A stretch of 30,983 bases of DNA from JAIVJG01 sp964236735 (GCA_964236735.1 CAXSFM010000031.1:1-30983), one strand, 5' to 3'; positions 17,089 through 23,398 are shown, numbered from the stretch's first letter. Translations and numbers: made by a program. Notes: generated by a model not told the origin, from the letters alone.

Positions 17089-17493
17089 TCACCCGCGAAT
17101 GACCATCACTTCGGTCGCTTTAATCAGGGCATAGACGACGACCCCCTTCTTGAGTCCCAAACTCTGCGCCGCGTCGCTCGTGATGATTGAAGTGATCGTC
17201 TGCCCGCTCACTTCAATCGAGACTTGCACGAGCAGTCCCTCGCGGCGGACTTCTGTCACCCTGCCGCGCAACTTGTTGCGCCCGGAGATCGCATCCAGTC
17301 CCACCGGCTTCCGGCGAGCCGCCTGCGTCGTCGTGCCACCCGTGAATCGCTCGATCTCTTCGAGCGGGATGCGATGATGCCCGCCCGCCGTTTTAATCGA
17401 GCGAATCTTGCCTTTGTAAATCCACTGCTTGAGCGTCGGATAGCTGATGCCCGCCAGTTTTGCCGCCTCCGCGAGTTTGAGTAGTTCCGCCAT
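17089..17493 (-). CDS. MerR-type HTH regulator fused to a molybdate-binding TOBE (Mop) domain
   Basis: The 134-residue protein joins an excisionase/MerR-like winged helix (LLKLAEAAKLAGISYPTLKQ, then GKIRSIKTAGGHHRIPLEEI, residues 1-55) to a TOBE/Mop domain (about 70-134: NKLRGRVTEVRREGLLVQVS, ITSIITSDAAQSLGLKKG, ALIKATEVMVIRG). Mop domains bind molybdate or tungstate, so this is a small ModE-like sensor. It probably controls the receptor-modA operon 148 bases downstream. The ATG at 17493 is preferred; a GTG at 17517 would add eight residues, but neither has ideal ribosome-site spacing. The gene has its own strong promoter just outside the IS982 element. Confidence 0.88.
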   Translation of the reverse strand: MAELLKLAEAAKLAGISYPTLKQWIYKGKIRSIKTAGGHHRIPLEEIERFTGGTTTQAARRKPVGLDAISGRNKLRGRVTEVRREGLLVQVSIEVSGQTITSIITSDAAQSLGLKKGVVVYALIKATEVMVIRG

Positions 17494-17540
17494 CGTTTCT
17501 ATACGCTTCCTTTCCACGTAGTCAATGTTTTCTACACGAA

Positions 17541-17569
17541 ATTATACGGTTCAATACGAATTTTGTCAG
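17541..17569 (-). promoter_or_regulatory. Sigma-70-type promoter of the TOBE regulator gene
   Basis: On the minus strand CTGACA (17569-17564) and TATAAT (17546-17541) are separated by exactly 17 bases. The -10 lies about 48 bases before the ATG at 17493. CGTAT occurs twice around the -10, a possible site for autoregulation. The -35 is only 30 bases from the right-facing edge of IS982 at 17600, so the insertion has cut off any upstream operator. Confidence 0.65.
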
Positions 17570-17599
17570 TACTCTCTTGTAATACAGGGACATTTCCTT

Positions 17600-18606
17600 A
17601 CCTAATGTTCGACTCTTTTAGGCAGTGACGAGGCCATCCAAGTCTAACGGGTCACGACCAAGCTGTAGGTTTAAAAAGACCATCATGGTATGCGCCAGAA
17701 CTTTGCGAATCAAGCGATGCTGAAAGTGCCATAAGTCATGCACCCGAATCTTGGCGACAGCAAAGCGTTCAGTTAAGTGCGAGCCGACGGTCTCAACAAT
17801 CTTACGAATTCGTGAGCAGAACTTTCGTAAGGGGCGTGGCTGTGCTTCTGCCATATTTGATCTGACCGGAGTGACTATCTTGACTCCGTATCTTTGCCGC
17901 AGTAGTGGCTGGCGAAACGGGTCAATAAAGCCTTTATCTGCCGGGCACAGGCCAGTGAAGCCTTCGACCAAAGCGTTGGTATGGTTGACATCATGGGCGC
18001 GTGCCGAGAGCAGAGGAAAGTGCGTAATCATGCCGACGGGAGAGACTCTCAAGCCGAGTTTGAAGCCGTAATAATCCATCTTCTTGGCCGCACAATGTCC
18101 ATAATCTGCTAAAGTTTTGAAACACCGGTCGCGTCGAGCGCGCGTATAGGTACAGATGGGCAAAGGCAGGGTATCAATCACTCGTACCGGGCTGGCACCT
18201 TGTCCGCTGTGCTCGATCAGCAATTGCCAGATGGCTGCTTTAACTTGCCACAGATTAGCGGCTTGGCGGACAAACAAAGAGCGGTTTGGCAAACGGGGAA
18301 AGAAGTGGTGGTAATGAGCGGCGAAATAGTTGTAGAGATCGCAATCCTTCCGGAGCTTGAAGTATTCGCCACAGATTTCCATGGTAATGACTTCCTCGTC
18401 CGACAAGGCTGGGGCAAAGCCGCCATGCCGCACCGGGCGCTCTCGCACGACTTGCGCGTAAAAATCGCTTACTAAACTGAAGACGGTGATGATAAAAGTA
18501 TCTCGATCCATCGGAGGTCTCCTATTACAGGGATTGATTTGGTCATCAACCATTGTACAAGGCTTGATCTCCGATGGGTCTCCTTATTAAGAGTCGAACA
18601 TTAGGT
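17600..18606 (-). mobile_element. IS982-family insertion sequence, complete
   Basis: ACCTAATGTTCGACTCTT (17600-17617) is repeated as its exact reverse complement at 18589-18606, an 18-bp perfect terminal inverted repeat bounding 1007 bp. TCCTT occurs just outside the left end (17595-17599) and one base outside the right end (18608-18612), a possible 5-bp target duplication. The transposase stop codon lies immediately inside the 17600 repeat. Perfect ends and an intact gene suggest a recent insertion. Confidence 0.9.
17618..18511 (-). CDS. IS982-family transposase
   Basis: The 297-residue DDE transposase matches IS982 in length and motifs: PALSDEEVITMEICGEYF near the N-terminus, RVIDTLPLPICTYTRARRD (first catalytic Asp), KTLADYGHCAAKKMDYYGFK, HDVNHTNALVEG and PADKGFIDPF (second Asp). 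The ATG at 18511 is preceded by AGGAG at 8 bases. A start 14 codons further upstream would lack a ribosome site. The frame is intact, and the stop codon touches the terminal inverted repeat. Confidence 0.92.
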   Translation of the reverse strand: MDRDTFIITVFSLVSDFYAQVVRERPVRHGGFAPALSDEEVITMEICGEYFKLRKDCDLYNYFAAHYHHFFPRLPNRSLFVRQAANLWQVKAAIWQLLIEHSGQGASPVRVIDTLPLPICTYTRARRDRCFKTLADYGHCAAKKMDYYGFKLGLRVSPVGMITHFPLLSARAHDVNHTNALVEGFTGLCPADKGFIDPFRQPLLRQRYGVKIVTPVRSNMAEAQPRPLRKFCSRIRKIVETVGSHLTERFAVAKIRVHDLWHFQHRLIRKVLAHTMMVFLNLQLGRDPLDLDGLVTA

Positions 18607-18794
18607 GTCCTTATACGTCACTAATCCAAACCACATAAATACGTGACACGGAAAGTAGGAGATACACGCTTTCAATGTGACAAAATGCAATGTTGATTAA
18701 TCAGGGTCACTCGGTCTTTTCCGTTTGATTCCATACTCCAAATTCCCTGCCCTCTCAGTAAAATCAAACAAGCTGAAACGTATTATAATTATGC

Positions 18795-18822
18795 TTTACG
18801 TCATGCGTAACTCTGCTATAAT
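18795..18822 (+). promoter_or_regulatory. Promoter and palindromic operator of higBA
   Basis: TTTACG (18795-18800) and TATAAT (18817-18822) are 16 bases apart. TTACG (18796-18800) and CGTAA (18806-18810) form an inverted repeat inside this promoter, where HigA-type antitoxins usually bind to repress. The -10 ends 8 bases before the higB ATG at 18831, so the mRNA would have almost no leader. Confidence 0.6.
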
Positions 18823-18830
18823 CAGAACCG

Positions 18831-19115
18831 ATGATTATCAGCTATCGGGATAAGCGAACACGGAAGTTCGCTGAAGGCGAAACTGTCAGGGAGTTTCAAT
18901 CCTTCGCCCGGCAAGCTGAACAACGCTTAGAGATTCTCGACGCTGCGCCGAACAAAGAAGCCCTAATGATGTTGCCAAGTAATCGCTTTGAGGCTTTACG
19001 CGGCGACCGTAAAGGGCAATACAGCATTCGCATTAACCAGCAGTGGCGCATTTGCTTTGAGTGGCCGGAAGCCAGCGCAGGCCCAGTCAATGCAGAAATA
19101 ACGGATTATCATTAG
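18831..19115 (+). CDS. higB: HigB-type toxin (RelE/ParE superfamily)
   Basis: The 94-residue protein has the HigB pattern: FAEGETVREFQSFARQAEQR, LEALRGDRKGQYSIRINQQW and RICFEWPE. HigB toxins cleave mRNA on the ribosome. The short mRNA leader predicted by the promoter implies leaderless translation, which would keep toxin output low. Toxin precedes antitoxin, as is usual for higBA, and the stop codon TAG overlaps the AGGAG site of higA. The pair lies between IS982 and a broken IS3 element, a common setting for mobile stability modules. Confidence 0.93.
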   Translation: MIISYRDKRTRKFAEGETVREFQSFARQAEQRLEILDAAPNKEALMMLPSNRFEALRGDRKGQYSIRINQQWRICFEWPEASAGPVNAEITDYH

Positions 19116-19126
19116 GAGTTATGACA

Positions 19127-19432
19127 ATGGCACGCACGCCAATACATCCCGGAGAGATTCTGGCAGACGAGTTAGACGAGTTAGATATGAGCGCGGCAGA
19201 ATTAGGGCGCACTTTGCACGTCCCGACGAATCGCATTACACAAATACTTAAAGGCCAGCGCGCCATTACCGCCGATACCGCCCTACGTCTTGGCATGTGG
19301 CTGGGCACTGGTGCGGAGCTATGGCTTAACTTGCAGAAGTCCTACGAATTGCGAAAGGCACAACTGGAATTAGGTGAAGAACTGAAGACCATCAAGCGCA
19401 GAAGACAGCAAGAAGATCGCCCATCATTATAA
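19127..19432 (+). CDS. higA: HigA-type antitoxin (HTH XRE)
   Basis: The 101-residue antitoxin carries a Xre helix-turn-helix of the HigA/VapI group: HPGEILADELDELDMSAAEL, LHVPTNRITQILKGQRAIT and DTALRLGMWLGTGAELWLNL. It should neutralise HigB by binding it and repress the promoter at 18795-18822. The ATG at 19127 is 8 bases from AGGAG (19114-19118); an in-frame ATG at 19121 is only 2 bases from it and so less likely. The gene directly follows higB with ribosome-site overlap, so the two are translationally linked. The charged C-terminal tail (KTIKRRRQQEDRPSL) probably extends from the HTH. Confidence 0.93.
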   Translation: MARTPIHPGEILADELDELDMSAAELGRTLHVPTNRITQILKGQRAITADTALRLGMWLGTGAELWLNLQKSYELRKAQLELGEELKTIKRRRQQEDRPSL

Positions 19433-19436
19433 CAAC

Positions 19437-19631
19437 GTGTGCCGTCTTAATCTTTTCCACCAACCGCTCGTTCGCAGCGGCTCTCGCGCAAGGCTTGCGC
19501 CGCAGCCAACAGTAGTAGCCCGCGGGGCTGACCTCCAGCACACGGCACATCGCTGAGATGCGAAACTCTCGCTCGTGGTCGCGGATGAAGGCGTACTTTA
19601 CACCACGCTTCGCGCAAAGTACGCGGCGGCC
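19437..19631 (-). pseudogene. IS3-family fragment: end of OrfA and N-terminus of OrfB
   Basis: On the minus strand this piece encodes AAAYFARSVV-stop, the usual end of IS3 OrfA. In another frame it encodes KYAFIRDHEREFRISAMCRV, LEVSPAGYYCWLRRKP and ANERLVEKIKTAH, the N-terminal HTH_21 region of OrfB. OrfB stops being recognisable at 19437, next to higA, so the catalytic core is gone. The piece continues exactly from the OrfA fragment at 21059-21322 once the IS1111-group element is removed. Confidence 0.8.
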
Positions 19632-19718
19632 AATGGGATGGCTCCGCCTCTTCTCCCGCTCGTGTACAAGTGCCACAATGCGGCACTCGCGACACTTAAA
19701 CTACGGAGGCAAAAAGCT

Positions 19719-20753
19719 ATGACTACAACAACGACGACGATCATCGGCATGGACATCTCGAAGCATTCGTTCGAACTATGGGGCACGGACGAACGCGGTC
19801 AGCAGACGCTGCACAAGCGCCTGCATCGTGACAAGGTCAGTCTCTTCTTCGCTAACTTCCCGCGTTGCGCCGTCGCGATGGAAGCCTGCGCAAGTTCTCA
19901 ACACTGGGCACGTCAGATCAAGGAGTTGAGGCACGAGATTAAGCTCATCCCTGCACAACATGTCATCGCGTATCGCCGCGGCGGCAAGAACGATCAGAAC
20001 GACGCGCAAGCGATCAGCGAAGCGGCGGCGCGCCCGAGCATGAGAAGCGTGCCGGTCAAGACCACCGACCAGCAAGACTTGCAAGCGATCCACCGCGTGC
20101 GCGAGCGGCTCATCCATCACCGCACCGCACTGATCAACGAACTGCGCGGGCTGCTGATGGAGTACGGCATCATCTGCGCTAAAGGTCGCACGCGCTTGCG
20201 CATCTGGCTGCGCGAAGCATTCGATGCTGGCGTCGAGACTCTCTCGCCAATGGCGCAAGAGACCTTTCGTTCGTTACGCGATGAACTCAGCGCGCTTGAA
20301 GAACGGATCGCCGCCACCGACAAGCGGATCAAACTGGTCTTCGATTCGCATCCGGTCTGCCAGCAACTTGCCACGGTGCCCGGCGTCGGTGCTTTGATCG
20401 CCACCGCACTCGTCGCGTCAGTCGCCGAGCCGCAACGCTTCAAAAACGGACGACAGTTCGCCGCCTACCTCGGACTCGTACCCCGACAGCACACGACCGG
20501 CGGCAAGCCTAAGTTGCTGGGCATCAGCAAAGCGGGCAATCGGTATTTACGGATGCTGCTCGTCCACGGCGCACGCAGCATCATGTTCCATCATCGTAGC
20601 AAGGAAGATTCGCGAAGCAAGTGGGTCGCGAAACTGGTTGAGCGGCGCGGCTTCCACAAAGCCAACGTTGCCTTGGCGAACAAGAACGCGCGGGTGCTGT
20701 GGAAACTGCTCACAACACCCGGCGAGACATTCGCTCAACATCTCGCCGCGTGA
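19719..20753 (+). CDS. IS1111-group transposase (IS110 family)
   Basis: The 344-residue DEDD recombinase begins IIGMDISKHSFELWG (first Asp). It has AMEACASSQHWARQI (Glu), AYRRGGKNDQNDAQAISEAA (Asp pair) and the C-terminal VPGVGALIATALVAS and AYLGLVPRQHTTGGK, where the catalytic Ser domain lies. The motif wording and length fit the IS1111 group rather than IS110 proper. The ATG at 19719 follows GGAGG; a longer in-frame start at 19575 would lie outside the element, inside the IS3 remnant, and is rejected. The frame is intact. Confidence 0.93.
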   Translation: MTTTTTTIIGMDISKHSFELWGTDERGQQTLHKRLHRDKVSLFFANFPRCAVAMEACASSQHWARQIKELRHEIKLIPAQHVIAYRRGGKNDQNDAQAISEAAARPSMRSVPVKTTDQQDLQAIHRVRERLIHHRTALINELRGLLMEYGIICAKGRTRLRIWLREAFDAGVETLSPMAQETFRSLRDELSALEERIAATDKRIKLVFDSHPVCQQLATVPGVGALIATALVASVAEPQRFKNGRQFAAYLGLVPRQHTTGGKPKLLGISKAGNRYLRMLLVHGARSIMFHHRSKEDSRSKWVAKLVERRGFHKANVALANKNARVLWKLLTTPGETFAQHLAA

Positions 20754-21058
20754 ACGTGAAGACTAACTTTATGATCCGATACCAACTCTTGACTTAGTAA
20801 GAACTTCAACTCCGGGGTGCAGACGTCGCACGCAATGATGATGGCACGAGCGGTCGGACACGCCCCTTGCGCGAACCTGGCTAAAAAAGAGAGGCTCACT
20901 ACCTCGAGCTGCCTATGAGGTCGCAAGGGTGCTCATCCCATCAAGGCTCGGGAGTCTTAGACTCCCACACAACAGAAGCCGGATACACTTGCTGCATCCG
21001 TCCTGCCTTGTGCTATATCGTTCGTACTGCGCTTGACCCGGACGGCGGAGCCATACAC
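20754..21058 (+). ncRNA. Right non-coding end of the IS1111-group element with bridge-RNA-like features
   Basis: IS1111-group elements carry their bridge RNA downstream of the transposase, and this 305-base segment has suitable structure. GGGAGTC-TTA-GACTCCC (20950-20966) is a perfect hairpin. On its 5' side CATCCCAT (20934-20941) is the exact reverse complement of the left end (19633-19640). On its 3' side ATACAC (20983-20988) equals the right end (21053-21058). Upstream, TAAAAAA (20882-20888) is the reverse complement of the right target flank TTTTTTA (21059-21065), though it is low-complexity. CGGAT/ATCCG (20980-20984/20996-21000) also pair. Confidence 0.45.
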
Positions 21059-21398
21059 TTTTTTAAGATGGCGCGCTCCTCCTCAAGCTGCCTGACGCGC
21101 TGCCGCAGTTCATATAACTCTTGCTGCTCGGTGGTGCGTTGACCCTGTCCGCGGACGGCTTCCGTTCCTTCTTTCTTCCCCGCTTTAACCCACCGCGACG
21201 CGCGTCCACGGCGAGATACCCAGACTCTGTGCCGCGTCTGAGATCGTGCATCCTTGCTCGGTGACAAGTCGCACCGCACCTTCTTTGAACTATTTAGTGA
21301 ATTGTTTTCGCTCTTTCATCATACCTCCATTCTATCGGTTAAGGCGGAGGCTCTGAAAGTGTCTTATCTCACTGTCTACTTTTGGGGGTTAAGGTTCA
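21059..21398 (-). pseudogene. IS3-family fragment: left end and OrfA
   Basis: OrfA starts at ATG 21322 after GGAGGT and reads MMKERKQFTK-stop-FKEGAVRLVTEQGCT, then ISDAAQSLGIS. A frameshift near the end of the HTH is followed by RWVKAGKKEG, LYELRQRVRQLEEERAILKK. The in-frame stop and the frameshift show decay before or after the IS1111 insertion. The likely outer terminus, TGAACC on the minus strand, falls near 21398. The other half lies at 19437-19631. Confidence 0.75.
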
Positions 21399-21412
21399 CA
21401 CCGCCTTTCGAT

Positions 21413-21553
21413 TCATTGTTTGAGCATCCCACCCGCCCGCTCACCTTGCGGCGACTCACCGCGAACAAAAGGGCATCGGGGCTGTTCAGAAAGCAGGAGA
21501 TTCGCGCCCTCCGCCTGCTCTCGTAATTGTTGCTGCTCCAACGGGGCGAAACA
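21413..21553 (-). other. Short unassigned open frame between IS3 remnant and ferritin-like gene
   Basis: A minus-strand frame reads from a GTG near 21553 to a TGA at 21413-21415, giving about 46 residues including PLEQQQLREQAEGANLLL and a PQGERAGGMLKQ end. It looks coding-like in codon use but matches nothing I know and has no clear ribosome site. It may be the tail of a lost gene. Confidence 0.2.
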
Positions 21554-21571
21554 ATTCACAAGAGTTCAGTG

Positions 21572-22036
21572 CTACTCCGTAGAGAACTGCGTGATCTCAC
21601 CGGGCTGGCGTAACATCTTATTAACTTCTCCCACATGCAATTCTTCTTCCGCAATCATCTTTCGCGCATATTCTTCCAGCAGCACTGAGCGGTCGCGCAC
21701 CAGATCGAGCAGCCTTTTATACGGGGTCAGCCCCAGCTTCTACGCGGCCAGCGACTCCAACAAAATAACATTCGTGCCGTGCTTGTGAGTTTCCAGCAAG
21801 GGGCCGATCTTCAATGAAGGATGATCGCCAAAGTGGGTCACTAATTCACCCGCTTCCTGAGCGTGCGTCAGGCAAGTATTAGCTTCGCTACGCAGCCAAC
21901 TGACAATGGGAATGCGATTGTGACCAAACACCATCAAAGAGTAATGCGTGTAGCGCACCACGCCGGCCAGTTCCGTCTCCATAATCTCATTTAACAAAGC
22001 GACAGCGGCTGCCTGGTCAAGTTTCTCTTCTGACAT
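21572..22036 (-). pseudogene. Bacterioferritin-like gene with one internal amber codon
   Basis: Reading from ATG 22036 (preceded by GGAGG), the first 98 codons encode the start of a ferritin-like four-helix protein: LNEIMETELAGVVRYTHYSL, NRIPIVSWLRSEA, HAQEAGELVTHFGDHPSLKI and GPLLETHKH. A TAG then occurs at 21740-21742. The same frame continues for 55 sense codons with clear family sequence (YKRLLDLVRDRSVLLEEYAR, MIAEEELHVGEVNKMLRQPG) to a TAG at 21572-21574. There is no indel. By alignment with the usual helix motif the stop replaces a conserved Glu of the metal site, probably GAG to TAG. The protein should store or oxidise iron if full length; as read it would be a half protein. Confidence 0.85.
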
Positions 22037-22150
22037 CTCTTCCTCCTCTGATCTCGGTATCACGTTGAAGTTGTGATTGTTGCCCGGCGGCTGACTCGTG
22101 AATGTGTGTGAGAATCTTCATCGTCTCATGCCACCTTTCGTATCTAATGA

Positions 22151-22393
22151 CTATTTTGGATTCCAGCTATCAATCCACGCTTGGAGTGCAAGGCGCGCTT
22201 CAACTTCGGGCTCAGGCATCGTTTTCAACGCCTCCTTGCACGCATTTTGCCCCACGATAACCTTGCCTCCTTCGTCCGGCACGGTGACGCACACAGGCGG
22301 GCGCGATGTGCGCGTGCTGTCGTCGCCGTAGAAGTGAATCCACACTAACACTATGCCAGCGCGCGCCTTGCTGGGTTTGGGTGTTGCAATCAT
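22151..22393 (-). CDS. Hypothetical 80-residue protein
   Basis: I do not recognise this protein. It starts at ATG 22393 after AAGGTGG and contains AGIVLVWIHFYGDDS and TRTSRPPVCVTVPDEGGKV, followed by a charged helix (CKEALKTMPEPEVEARLALQ) and a WIDSWNPK end. It begins four bases after the stop of the upstream HTH gene, so the two are probably an operon. A similar CGAAAGGTGGC ribosome-site block recurs 250 bases further on before a 34-codon frame, suggesting local duplication of this leader. Confidence 0.6.
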   Translation of the reverse strand: MIATPKPSKARAGIVLVWIHFYGDDSTRTSRPPVCVTVPDEGGKVIVGQNACKEALKTMPEPEVEARLALQAWIDSWNPK

Positions 22394-22397
22394 CTTG

Positions 22398-22625
22398 TCA
22401 CGCCACCTTTCGCTTGGGCGCTGGCTTGGCCGCACCCTTCGTCGGCGGTCTGCCGACTGGACGATCTTGCACAAGCACCAAGTCTCTCTCAAAGATTAAA
22501 TGAGCCTTGCCGAACCGTGTGGCCGGTAGTTGCCCAAAACGAATCACCTGCCGCACGCGCGAAGGGGTAATGCCAAGCGCCTGTGCAGCCTCTTCGGTGG
22601 TTAGCTGTTCCGTATTTCCATTCAT
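22398..22625 (-). CDS. Small HTH DNA-binding protein with basic tail
   Basis: The 75-residue protein contains an excisionase/MerR-like helix-turn-helix, LTTEEAAQALGITPSRVRQV, then IRFGQLPATRFGKAHLIFER. It ends in an AT-hook-like basic tail, GRPPTKGAAKPAPKRKVA. ATG 22625 is chosen because the HTH follows directly; the ribosome site is weak (TAGGA, 11 bases). It belongs to the leftward gene set that starts at 23211 and is probably a regulator or architectural protein of the accessory element. Confidence 0.7.
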   Translation of the reverse strand: MNGNTEQLTTEEAAQALGITPSRVRQVIRFGQLPATRFGKAHLIFERDLVLVQDRPVGRPPTKGAAKPAPKRKVA

Positions 22626-22708
22626 GTTCGCGAATCCTACCGCACTCTCTATGTGCGCGCCTTTTGCCTTATGTTGCATAACTGGGGTTCGCGGCAAAAG
22701 ATTGATAT

Positions 22709-22990
22709 TCAACCTGGGTTGATGCTGTCTGATGAGTAGGCTTCCATCTTTAATCGTCCACCTTCGCTGAAGGTCTCGCGCCACGCGATGCGAAGCGATT
22801 TGCCCACTCTTAATTGACGCCGTAGATGATCCCCTCTCCACTGTTGCTGAATGTTTGCGCTTTGTCCGATGTAGAGCATTGCGTTTCCATCGGTGAGAAC
22901 GCAATACACATCAGCGATAGATAGTAGCCGATCTCGCTTGTCATAATCTACAATAGACCAAAGGCGCGGATTTAAGATCGCGCTGACGAG
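22709..22990 (-). CDS. GIY-YIG nuclease-like protein, start unresolved
   Basis: The frame encodes a short GIY-YIG domain: VYCVLTDGNAMLYIGQSANI, QQQWRGDHLRRQL and LRIAWRE, with the Tyr pair (VYC and LYIG), Arg and His expected for the fold. The C-terminal Glu region is short. No ATG precedes the domain; the only near start is a GTG at 22909, which would remove part of the first strand. The frame overlaps the end of the upstream HTH gene (stop at 22972-22974), so the domain may be made by frameshift from it or may be a 5'-truncated remnant. The right limit given is the approximate domain start, not a start codon. Confidence 0.5.
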   Translation of the reverse strand, partial: LVSAILNPRLWSIVDYDKRDRLLSIADVYCVLTDGNAMLYIGQSANIQQQWRGDHLRRQLRVGKSLRIAWRETFSEGGRLKMEAYSSDSINPG

Positions 22991-23211
22991 TCTCTGGCTT
23001 TCTTTGTGCGTGGTCTGCCGGGCTGCAACTTCGGCTTCGCAGCGTTCACCGGAATCTCCCAATAATGTCCGGTCGGTGTCATGTGCTTGATCGCGCCCGA
23101 AATCTTGTCTTGGCGTAGCCAATTCATCACCGTTGTATAAGCTACGCCCTGCCGCTCTGCGTATTGTTTCGGTGTAACCATCTTTGGTGTCTTCCCATCC
23201 ATGCATCGCAT
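22972..23211 (-). CDS. HTH DNA-binding protein at the divergent control region
   Basis: The 79-residue protein carries a helix-turn-helix (TPKQYAERQGVAYTTVMNWL), a wing-like GHYWEIPVN and a basic GRPRTKKARD tail. ATG 23211 has GGGGG immediately upstream; ATGs at 23202 and 23181 are alternatives. Its start lies eight bases from the palindrome CCTATAA-CA-TTATAGG, which overlaps a TATAAT -10, so autoregulation is likely. The same half-site type recurs at the opposite promoter near 23414, so it may be the switch regulator of the whole locus. Confidence 0.75.
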   Translation of the reverse strand: MRCMDGKTPKMVTPKQYAERQGVAYTTVMNWLRQDKISGAIKHMTPTGHYWEIPVNAAKPKLQPGRPRTKKARDSSARS

Positions 23212-23218
23212 TGTACCC

Positions 23219-23234
23219 CCTATAACATTATAGG
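23219..23234. promoter_or_regulatory. Palindromic operator over the leftward promoter
   Basis: CCTATAA (23219-23225), CA, TTATAGG (23228-23234) form a perfect 7+7 palindrome. On the minus strand it contains TATAAT, a good -10, just upstream of the HTH gene at 23211. It is a likely repressor site. Confidence 0.6.
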
Positions 23235-23262
23235 TACAAGATGATTTTATTCTCTGAGACTA

Positions 23263-23348
23263 CTTTCAGTCCGCGCGCATGTGCGGGTAGAGTAAAAACT
23301 CTCGAATTTAATTCGCATTCGCTTTCAGTCCGCACGAACGTGCGGATA
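23263..23348. repeat. Two 27-bp hairpin-forming direct repeats separated by 32 bp
   Basis: Copies at 23263-23289 and 23322-23348 share CTTTCAGTCCGC at the start and GTGCGG near the end and differ at 4 of 27 positions. Each folds on itself: CCGCGC-GCAT-GTGCGG in the first, and TCCGCACG-AA-CGTGCGGA in the second. The 32 bp between them hold two further small palindromes, AGAGT-AAAA-ACTCT and CGAATT-T-AATTCG. The 59-bp period is CRISPR-like, but there are only two copies and no cas genes. Confidence 0.7.
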
Positions 23349-23398
23349 CAAACTAAACCACTCTGCACTGGAAGTGCATAGTGGTTTAGTTTGTATCC
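23344..23398 (+). ncRNA. Long near-perfect hairpin
   Basis: GGATACAAACTAAACCACT (23344-23362) pairs fully with AGTGGTTTAGTTTGTATCC (23380-23398). Inside, TGCACT/AGTGCA continue the stem after one C/T mismatch, leaving a three-base GGA loop. No poly-T follows. It could be part of a structured RNA, an origin or recombination site, or a transcription barrier between the divergent operons. Confidence 0.6.

Larger units (their letters stand above)
19632..21058 (+). mobile_element. IS1111-group (IS110 family) element inserted in an IS3 element
   Basis: The boundaries come from rejoining the interrupted IS3 OrfA: ...AILKK on one side and AAAYFAR... on the other restore a continuous frame if 19632-21058 is removed. 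The deduced 1427-bp element has the subterminal inverted repeat ATGGCTCCGCC (19638-19648) and GGCGGAGCCAT (21044-21054), a few bases in from each end. This is characteristic of the IS1111 group. No target duplication is visible, as expected. Confidence 0.8.

Noticed and set aside
19575..19718. 48-codon N-terminal extension of the IS1111-group transposase
   Set aside because: It begins outside the element in the IS3 remnant; ATG 19719 has GGAGG and starts next to the conserved IIGMDIS motif.
22017..22121. 34-codon minus-strand frame with an AAGGTGG site overlapping the ferritin-like start
   Set aside because: The product has no features, it overlaps the ferritin gene by 20 bases, and the site may simply be a duplicate of the leader before 22393.
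23263..23348. CRISPR array
   Set aside because: Only two diverged repeats, a palindromic spacer and no cas genes within the window; recorded as direct repeats instead.
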